From contig JALSKY010000085.1 in the NCBI GenBank assembly GCA_026988585.1, forward strand, positions 1-20,128: 20,128 nt of DNA, in the 5' to 3' direction. This document shows positions 14,952-20,128 of this stretch, in pieces (the first letter of the stretch is position 1; each line of letters starts with the position of its first letter). The notes beneath the pieces were generated by a model, which did no database searches, had not been told where the DNA came from, and saw only the letters and a list, made by a program, of their open reading frames with translations. The position numbers and the translations under genes are program-made. The stretch comes from Deltaproteobacteria bacterium (GTDB taxonomy: Bacteria; Desulfobacterota; Dissulfuribacteria; Dissulfuribacterales; QOAL01).

Positions 14952-15998
14952 ATGTCCGGTTTGGCTGAGAAGGTCACTGTGGTGCAGGCAGGAAGGAAAC
15001 GGGGCAGGAAGATGGACGATGAGGGTGAGGAATCCTGGAAGGTTATAGTCAGGGATATCTCAGAGGTGGCGAGGGTCACTCTTCATAACCTGGTAGCCAG
15101 TAATACCCCGCCTCTTCCAAGATGTTATGAGCAGGAGTTTTTTCAGACTGCCGACAGTTTAGAGAAACGGTCTGTTCTCAGGTTGGCACATAAGGATCAG
15201 GACGGCGTTGCGTCACAACTTAAGGGGATAATCAACGGGGCCCGGGATCACCTCCAGGAGGCCCACAGTATATTTTCAGATTTTGAGCGTGATGCAAGGA
15301 AGAATCTGGATCTCTTGGATCAGAAGCTGAGAGAGATGCACGGCCCTCTGCTGGAGTCAGGAATTGGCCGAGGCAGAGAGATAATGGCCCATATGGATGA
15401 TTTGAAAAGCACCAATGAGAGCTTTCTGAACAGCCTCAGCAGTGTTCTTGAAAATGTATCCAGACAGGAGACTCTGCTACGGGAGCTGTCTCAGAAGGTC
15501 CATGAAGATGCCCTCACCGGTGTGCTCAACCGAAGGGCCTGGGATCAGGATCTGGACGATATCCAGGCTGTTTTGGACGATGGGGCTTCACCTCCCAAGC
15601 AGCTCTCTATTGTAATGATCGACCTGGATCACTTCAAAAAGGTGAATGACGTTCATGGACACCCTGTAGGAGATGCAGTGCTCAGGCAGTTTGCTGCCCT
15701 GCTCAAGGATCACTTCAATTCCCACGGCAGTGTTTACCGTTATGGGGGTGAAGAGTTTGGAGTTATTCTTCCTGAGAAGGATTCAGCCCAGGCGAGAGAT
15801 CTTGCAGAGCAGTTCAGGCAGCGCCTGAACAGGAGCAGATTCCTTGTTAACAGGGATGGGTTGAAACTCAAGATAACCTCTTCCTTTGGTGTAGCAATGC
15901 TTGGTGAGGACCAGGATGTGAGACAGGTGGTAGCTCGTGCAGACAGATTGCTCTACCGTGCTAAGGAACTTGGCAGAGACCGTGTTGAATGGGAGTAG
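14952..15998 (+). CDS. GGDEF-domain diguanylate cyclase
   Basis: This 348-residue cytoplasmic protein has no transmembrane segment. The N-terminal half (about 30-180) is mostly helical, with the segment TLHNLVASNTPPLP that occurs ahead of some diguanylate cyclase domains, then a coiled-coil-like stretch (about 90-182). The GGDEF domain starts at HEDALTGVLNRRA (about 184) and contains IDLDHFKKVNDVHGH and the active-site motif GGEEF (265-269), so c-di-GMP synthesis from two GTP is expected. The usual inhibitory RxxD, five residues before GGEEF, is replaced by NSHG, so product feedback at the I-site is probably absent. AAGGAGC supports the ATG. It follows the deacetylase after 37 bp and ends the co-directional run before a hairpin. 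Confidence 0.94.
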   Translation: MSGLAEKVTVVQAGRKRGRKMDDEGEESWKVIVRDISEVARVTLHNLVASNTPPLPRCYEQEFFQTADSLEKRSVLRLAHKDQDGVASQLKGIINGARDHLQEAHSIFSDFERDARKNLDLLDQKLREMHGPLLESGIGRGREIMAHMDDLKSTNESFLNSLSSVLENVSRQETLLRELSQKVHEDALTGVLNRRAWDQDLDDIQAVLDDGASPPKQLSIVMIDLDHFKKVNDVHGHPVGDAVLRQFAALLKDHFNSHGSVYRYGGEEFGVILPEKDSAQARDLAEQFRQRLNRSRFLVNRDGLKLKITSSFGVAMLGEDQDVRQVVARADRLLYRAKELGRDRVEWE

Positions 15999-16000
15999 CA

Positions 16001-16042
16001 TGGGCAGGCAGTGGCCTGCCCAAGGCAATGCCTAATTGCTTT
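16001..16042. terminator. Tandem hairpins between convergent genes (likely transcription end)
   Basis: TGGGCAGGC, loop AGTG, GCCTGCCCA (16001-16022) is a perfect 9-bp stem directly after the GGDEF stop. A second hairpin, GCAAT/ATTGC with a G-T and two A-T extensions, follows at 16022-16042 and ends in TTT. The two share a base and partly compete. The T-run is short, so efficiency is uncertain. The position between convergent genes supports a terminator role. Confidence 0.55.
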
Positions 16043-16066
16043 ATCTCTATTCTCTATCTCTGTTAT

Positions 16067-17317
16067 TTATTCTATAATTGACGTACCGTCAGGATACTCT
16101 TTCTCTCTGAAGTTTTTGCCTTCCAGCCTTGGATAGACCATACAGCCCTCTCCTATGGTGATCTCTTTGGGTATGGATGTGTTCATTCCAATCACTGTGA
16201 TATCTCCCTCATCCTTTCCTATTTCACTGTCCATTCCCACGCTGACACCAATATCAGTTATGGTTCGGCTTACCTTGGCTCCTGGTCCTATCTGTGTATC
16301 GAAATAGAGGATGGAATCCTTTACCACAGCTCCTGGAGCTATATGAACTCCAGGGAAGAGTATGGATCTTTCCACATGTCCTTCCACAGTTACGCCATGA
16401 TGTGTGCGAACATCTTTTATTATATGTTTCGCTGATGGCGAGATGCCTATGAGTGCAGGAGCCCTGTCCCTTATGGCCTCATGTTCCAGGTTTGTCCTTA
16501 CTGTCCATTGATCGAGGTTCAGCCGGGGCTGCTCGCCAAGTATATCCATGTTGGCCTGCCAATACTCTTCCAGGGTGCGGCAGTATGCCCAGTAACCGTG
16601 GAATTTGTACCCATAGATCCGTTTTCCCTGGGCCAGGAGCATTGGAAAGATATCCTTTCCAAATTCATGTGAGAGATCCTTTGCGTTTTTCTGGAGGGCC
16701 TCCTTGAGTACGGAATAGTTGAACAGGTACACGGTCATGGATGCCCATGATGAGATGGGACGTTCCGGTTTTTCTGCATACTCTATCAGTCTGCCGCCAC
16801 GTTTGTCATCGTCTGACAGTTTTCCCAGGCCGAACCTGGTGCTTCCCTCTACAGGCACATTTACAAAACCTGCAGTTACATCTGCGTCCATATCCAGATG
16901 AAACCTGATGATCTCCTGATAGTCCATACGATAGACATGGTCACCTGAGACTATCAGTACCAGGTCAGGCTTATGTTCCTCGAGGTAGTCCAGGTTTTGA
17001 TAGACAGCATCTGCCGTGCCCTTATACCAATCACTGGCAGAATGTCCCTGAAACGGTGGGAGCAGGGTTATACCCCTGTGACGCCCCATCATATCCCAGG
17101 ATGCCCCTGTACCAATATGTTCCACCAGAGATTTGGCCCTGTACTGGCACAAGATACCTACACGTTCTATGCCTGAAAAAAGCAGGTTGCTCAGGGGGAA
17201 ATCAATGAATCTGTAGAGTCCGCCAAAGGGGACTGTTGCCTTTGGTCTGAAAAAGGTCAATACCCCCAGCTCTCCAACCCTGCCTCCTGAAAGGACCATA
17301 GCGATACATTTTGGCAT
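16067..17317 (-). CDS. glgC: GlgC-like nucleotidyltransferase (glucose-1-phosphate adenylyltransferase family) with altered active site
   Basis: This 416-residue protein has the ADP-glucose pyrophosphorylase layout: a nucleotidyltransferase domain (about 1-255) followed by a left-handed beta-helix (about 300-400). VPFGGLYRFIDFPLSN (29-44), SDWYKGTADAVYQN, the metal-binding SGDHVYRMDY (Asp126) and YAEKP are well matched. Two key sites are not. The canonical GGRGSRLGPLT reads GGRVGELGVLT (11-21), replacing the catalytic Arg by Glu16, and the canonical GYWRDVGT reads GYWAYCRT. I recall the same GGRVGEL form in related proteins, so it is probably a subfamily, not a mutation. It may be regulatory, or use another substrate, or make ADP-glucose for glycogen. 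AGGAGG lies 7 nt before the ATG. It is 23 bp downstream of the DHH gene, in one likely operon. Confidence 0.8.
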   Translation of the reverse strand: MPKCIAMVLSGGRVGELGVLTFFRPKATVPFGGLYRFIDFPLSNLLFSGIERVGILCQYRAKSLVEHIGTGASWDMMGRHRGITLLPPFQGHSASDWYKGTADAVYQNLDYLEEHKPDLVLIVSGDHVYRMDYQEIIRFHLDMDADVTAGFVNVPVEGSTRFGLGKLSDDDKRGGRLIEYAEKPERPISSWASMTVYLFNYSVLKEALQKNAKDLSHEFGKDIFPMLLAQGKRIYGYKFHGYWAYCRTLEEYWQANMDILGEQPRLNLDQWTVRTNLEHEAIRDRAPALIGISPSAKHIIKDVRTHHGVTVEGHVERSILFPGVHIAPGAVVKDSILYFDTQIGPGAKVSRTITDIGVSVGMDSEIGKDEGDITVIGMNTSIPKEITIGEGCMVYPRLEGKNFREKEYPDGTSIIE

Positions 17318-17340
17318 ATCAGGCCTCCTGCCCCTTTTTT

Positions 17341-18405
17341 CTATTTCAAATGTTGCATAAAAAGTCGTATGAGAGAAGCTGTGTTAAAATTTTCCCTGAA
17401 ATTTTCCGGCAGATTCTTTATAGGCAGTTCTGCCCTGGCACTCTGTTTGTGTCCTCCAGCAGGGCCATATTGGCTCAGAAAATTTTGTGCCAGCTTGCCA
17501 GCATCTTTCTTGTATCCATCACACCGGAGGATGATGATGAGTTTTTCACCGACCTGACCGGAGATTATGACCCAGCCCACTTCATGCACATGGGTAAAAA
17601 AATCTGCAATCAGTACCAGTACATCGGCATTTGAAAGTTTGCCTATATGGGCAAATATCCTCTTCTTCTTGAACTTCATCTCTGTAAGAGCGATCTTGAA
17701 ATACTTTAGTTCACTCTTGCGCATGTCAGACTTTTCTATCTTGCTAAGCCAGTACTGATTGATGCGCTTAAAAAGGGCCTGAAATACGCGGATGTCTTGT
17801 GTGCAGGCCTTGGCGGTGAAGTTTTTCGTATCTACCTTGATACCGTAGAAGAGGGCAGTAGCCAGTGCCATTGATGGTTTGATACCTGCACTCTTGAGAT
17901 ATTCCGCCATCATGGTGCATACAGAACCATATTCTGGTCTTATGTCCATGAAAGGGGCATCCCACCCATCTGCAAGGGGGTGATGATCTATTACTGCATC
18001 AAAGGGGATGTTGTTAAGTTCTTTCTTGTGGGTTGGCTGTGAATCCACCAGGATGAATTTGGTAAATTCATCTCTTTTGGTGCCCCTGAGAGGTTGCATG
18101 GGGATCTTCAGGATCTCCCGCATGGCGATGTTGTTAAGCCTTTTTATCTGGTTACAGTAGGCAATGACCACCTCGGTGACTCGACGGCTCAGAAGGCGCT
18201 TGATTGCAAAGGCACTTCCCATGGAGTCAGGATCAGCCACTATCAGCACCAGTACACGGTCATCTCTTTTGAACAGTTGCAGAAATGTACGGAGGCGGTC
18301 CTTGTTGGAGAGTCTTCTGAGGCCTCTGACTGAATGGCCATTACAGATCTCTCCAGAACCCCTTTCATTGCTGCAGCTTTTACAATGGTTATTATTTGAG
18401 CTCAT
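17341..18405 (-). CDS. DHH/DHHA1-family phosphoesterase with Cys/His N-terminus
   Basis: This 354-residue protein has a DHH domain (about 50-200) with ADPDSMGSA (Asp58, Asp60), VDSQP (Asp121), DHHP (140-143) and GIKVDTKNF (Asp192), followed by a DHHA1 domain ending in AGGHKQSARAELP. This is the plan of NrnA-type nanoRNA/pAp or cyclic dinucleotide phosphodiesterases. The first 25 residues carry Cys8, Cys11, Cys21 and His24 in a C-x2-C-x9-C-x2-H pattern that could bind zinc, unusual for the family. The start at 18405 has a good promoter but no clear Shine-Dalgarno, and no better in-frame start was found. It is followed after 23 bp by the GlgC-like gene. The substrate is not deducible. Confidence 0.85.
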   Translation of the reverse strand: MSSNNNHCKSCSNERGSGEICNGHSVRGLRRLSNKDRLRTFLQLFKRDDRVLVLIVADPDSMGSAFAIKRLLSRRVTEVVIAYCNQIKRLNNIAMREILKIPMQPLRGTKRDEFTKFILVDSQPTHKKELNNIPFDAVIDHHPLADGWDAPFMDIRPEYGSVCTMMAEYLKSAGIKPSMALATALFYGIKVDTKNFTAKACTQDIRVFQALFKRINQYWLSKIEKSDMRKSELKYFKIALTEMKFKKKRIFAHIGKLSNADVLVLIADFFTHVHEVGWVIISGQVGEKLIIILRCDGYKKDAGKLAQNFLSQYGPAGGHKQSARAELPIKNLPENFRENFNTASLIRLFMQHLK

Positions 18406-18453
18406 GGTTTGATATAAATTTTTATGTTAAGTTTTGATAACTGCTCAAGTCCA

Positions 18454-18481
18454 ATTATACTCCCTGTATCGTGGATGTCCA
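18454..18481 (-). promoter_or_regulatory. Strong predicted promoter for the DHH-GlgC-like operon
   Basis: On the minus strand TGGACA (18476-18481) and a perfect TATAAT (18454-18459) are separated by 16 bp. Initiation near 18447 would give a leader of about 41 nt before the DHH start. Confidence 0.55.
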
Positions 18482-18511
18482 TCTCCCGAATTTCATACTG
18501 GTAGTTTCTCC

Positions 18512-18543
18512 TTGTGGCGGAATCCAGTTTCTATGGATATAAT
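18512..18543 (+). promoter_or_regulatory. Candidate promoter for the zinc-ribbon/ATP-grasp pair
   Basis: A perfect TATAAT lies at 18538-18543 on the plus strand, about 86 bp before the zinc-ribbon gene. The best -35 candidate, TTGTGG at 18512-18517, is 20 bp away, which is too long for a standard sigma-70 site. An activator or a different sigma factor could be needed. Confidence 0.25.
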
Positions 18544-18629
18544 TTAACTTGGATAACAGGAATGAAAAATTCTCTTTTCTGAGCAACGGAAAAACTTCAT
18601 GCCTGAATAGGCTAATAGAGAGTTCTTAG

Positions 18630-18935
18630 ATGCAGAACAAGAAACCGGATATAAAAGAATCGGTCAATGACAAGAGTGGAACCAGGATTGTGGTGCCTGG
18701 TAGCTCCTGGCAGGCAGGTAAACATCTCTCCTGCCCAGAGTGTGGGAATGACCGTTATTTTACAGAGGTGGCCCATGATGTCACCATAATCACAAACTAT
18801 GTTCAGAACAGCGATGGCAGTTTTACACCCAAAAGCGACGATTCCACCATCAACGGAGAGGTGAGGCTTTACTGCGCTGTCTGTCATGCAGATCTCAGTG
18901 CCTATTATCACCGCTTTGCAGAGATGATTTTTTGA
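18630..18935 (+). CDS. Small zinc-ribbon protein
   Basis: This 101-residue protein has two Cys pairs, CPEC (35-38) and CAVC (82-85), a zinc-ribbon arrangement with a long insert between the knuckles. The N-terminal 20 residues are polar and probably disordered, and a short acidic, Ser/Asp-rich stretch lies near 60-75. I do not recognise a named family. The ribbon may bind nucleic acid or a partner protein. The ATG at 18630 follows a GAGAG-like ribosome site. Its TGA overlaps the ATG of the ATP-grasp gene (TGATG), so the two are probably translated together and may form a complex. It is divergent from the DHH gene. Confidence 0.75.
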   Translation: MQNKKPDIKESVNDKSGTRIVVPGSSWQAGKHLSCPECGNDRYFTEVAHDVTIITNYVQNSDGSFTPKSDDSTINGEVRLYCAVCHADLSAYYHRFAEMIF

Positions 18936-19753
18936 TGCAAGGTAAAAAAAAAGAGGAGAACGCAATAAGATGCAGGGTTGTCCGCTCTTATCAGGAGTTC
19001 CGCAGGTCTGCAGCAATTCTTGGTGAAGGCGATCTTGTCCTGGGTATCTTGCCCCTTACACTGCAGGATCAGCCTATCTTGACAGTTCTCTTGGAGCGGG
19101 GTGTAAGGTTTTTTCCATCTGTTACTTCCCAGTTGATGAATGGCTCAAAGGCCCTCCAGGCTGCCGTGCTCGGAGAGTTCATGGTCCCTGAGACCGTCGT
19201 GATCCACAGGTTTTCTCACCTGGTTGAGGCCATGGCCATGTTCGAGAGGCTTGGCATAAAAAGGGTTATAACCAAAAGAAACCAGGGGGATTGCGGCAGA
19301 GGAATCAATCTCTGGAACTCACTGGAAGAACTGTTCAATATGGTCACCTGGGCAGGAAATATGGACGAGCATCTCTATCCCTTTGTCCTTCAGCCCTTTA
19401 TCCCTGATGCTCTGGATGTCAGGGTTGTCATTGTTGGAGATTATGTAGAGGCCTATGAGCGTATGAATCCCTGTTCATTTAGAAATAATATCTATTTTGG
19501 TGCGGAAAATGCGCCCTACCTCCTTTCAGGATCCCAGGAGGAGTTTTGCAGGAAGATCATGGAGAAGGCAGGTTTTCCCTGGGCCCATATAGATCTCCTG
19601 TTAATCGAAAGCGGGGAGTTTTTCCTGTCCGAGATAGCATTGAATGGTGGGCTTAAGGGGGCGCAGATATCTCAACCTGAGTGTAACTGCCTAAAGGAGC
19701 AGCTTATGCAGGCAGAGGTTGAGATACTCATGAAATCTTATGCCAATGGCTGA
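18935..19753 (+). CDS. RimK-like ATP-grasp protein
   Basis: This 272-residue protein carries an ATP-grasp fold of the RimK/glutathione-synthase type, whose members use ATP to join a carboxylate to an amine through an acylphosphate. Visible features are VITKRNQGDCGRGINLW (Lys114 and a Gly-rich loop), FVLQPFIPDALDVRVVIVGD (Gln153, Arg163) and SEIALNGGLKGAQ (Glu233). In related proteins the last motif is E-x-N. Here the second metal ligand position is Ala235, with Asn237 two residues on, so catalysis may be altered. An in-frame TTG at 18932 precedes the ATG, but the ATG overlapping the upstream stop is more natural. There is no N-terminal RimK substrate domain of standard length. Substrate and product are unknown. 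Confidence 0.78.
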   Translation: MQGKKKEENAIRCRVVRSYQEFRRSAAILGEGDLVLGILPLTLQDQPILTVLLERGVRFFPSVTSQLMNGSKALQAAVLGEFMVPETVVIHRFSHLVEAMAMFERLGIKRVITKRNQGDCGRGINLWNSLEELFNMVTWAGNMDEHLYPFVLQPFIPDALDVRVVIVGDYVEAYERMNPCSFRNNIYFGAENAPYLLSGSQEEFCRKIMEKAGFPWAHIDLLLIESGEFFLSEIALNGGLKGAQISQPECNCLKEQLMQAEVEILMKSYANG

Positions 19754-19759
19754 TCAAAA

Positions 19760-19784
19760 GGGGAGAGAACAAGACGCTCTCCTC
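19760..19784. terminator. Hairpin between convergent ATP-grasp and DUF5335-like genes
   Basis: GGGGAGAG (19760-19767) and CTCTCCTC (19777-19784) pair over a 9-nt loop with one G-T pair. On the minus strand the stem is followed by TTTTG, giving a plausible terminator for the DUF5335-like gene. On the plus strand it lies 6 nt after the ATP-grasp stop. Confidence 0.5.
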
Positions 19785-19799
19785 CCTTGACATGCCTTA

Positions 19800-20128
19800 T
19801 CAGAGCTTCAGAGGGCTTTTGAGACGGATGATAGTGTCGCTGCCATCATTGCTTAGTATGCTGAATTCTGTGATGGCATCATCTTTATAGTACACTTCGA
19901 CCTTTTCAGGCCTGTGGATCAAATGGTCTAGATTGTCTCCCTTTTCGTTTTCAAGATATACAGAGATAATATCATCCTTGGGGTCATAGGATATCCCGAT
20001 AATCGTCAGCCATTCTGCTTCAATCTGGTCGAATACACTAAATGCTGCCACCTCTATCTCTGCCTGTTGATCTTTCATTGATTTGGAAACCTTGTCAAAA
20101 AAATCCTGCCATTCTGATCTGTCTATTC
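19800..20128 (-). CDS. DUF5335-like small protein, 5' end cut by window
   Basis: The frame remains open from the stop at 19800 to the right edge (about 109 residues visible), so the true start lies outside the window. An internal ATG at 20076-20078 is not the likely start, because the residues before it (SEWQDFFDKVSKS) match the usual N-terminal WxxFFDxVS motif of this family. The core EIEVAAFSVFDQIEAEWL and GISYDPKDD, then LDHLIHRPEKVEV and a final IIRLKSPLKL, is the pattern I associate with DUF5335. The function of the family is unknown. It is soluble, acidic in the middle and convergent with the ATP-grasp gene. Confidence 0.7.
   Translation of the reverse strand, partial: IDRSEWQDFFDKVSKSMKDQQAEIEVAAFSVFDQIEAEWLTIIGISYDPKDDIISVYLENEKGDNLDHLIHRPEKVEVYYKDDAITEFSILSNDGSDTIIRLKSPLKL

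Noticed and set aside
1..20128. tRNA, rRNA, CRISPR, insertion sequence or phage features
   Set aside because: No cloverleaf-like TTCGANTC blocks, repeat-spacer arrays, transposase motifs or long terminal repeats were seen by eye. A covariance-model scan would be needed to exclude small ncRNAs.

Overview
The window looks like chromosomal DNA of a Gram-negative, probably anaerobic bacterium of the Desulfobacterota (old Deltaproteobacteria). This rests on the protein types seen (an atypical type I-beta-like DAHP synthase, a GGRVGEL-type GlgC paralog, a DUF5335-like protein, a lipoprotein SNase) and on moderate base composition. It is inference, because there is no rRNA or tRNA to place it. No insertion sequence, phage gene, CRISPR array, tRNA or rRNA is visible.

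Left third (1-4591), all on the minus strand. Reading right to left: aroD, surE, a small lysine-rich HTH protein, an Mth938-domain protein, an unusual DAHP synthase, and a class I glutamine amidotransferase cut by the left edge. A good sigma-70-like promoter precedes aroD and another precedes the HTH gene.

Centre (4592-12135). A 472-bp divergent region separates aroD from a complete plus-strand tryptophan operon, trpE-G-D-C-F-B-A, encoding every step from chorismate to tryptophan. The region holds a possible 30-codon leader ORF ending in an ATGA overlap with trpE, and two inverted repeats. It has no Trp-codon leader peptide and no T-box. The 8-mer CTGTTTTC recurs upstream of trpE, trpB and trpA and in the aroD-surE gap. 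DAHP synthase and AroD act in the shikimate pathway upstream of chorismate, so the neighbourhood is an aromatic amino acid cluster on two strands.

Right of trp (12250-15998, plus strand): purC (TTG start), a predicted lipoprotein nuclease with an Ada-like Cys tail, an HDAC/AcuC-family deacetylase whose start overlaps the nuclease gene, and a GGDEF diguanylate cyclase. A double hairpin follows.

Right end (16067-20128). A minus-strand pair encodes a DHH phosphoesterase with a Cys/His-rich N-terminus and a GlgC-like nucleotidyltransferase with altered active-site motifs, behind a strong predicted promoter. Divergent from it is a coupled pair of a zinc-ribbon mini-protein and a RimK-like ATP-grasp protein. 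A DUF5335-like gene runs off the right edge. The best candidates for something undescribed are the zinc-ribbon/ATP-grasp pair and the DHH/GlgC-like pair. Most of the rest is recognisable housekeeping metabolism.
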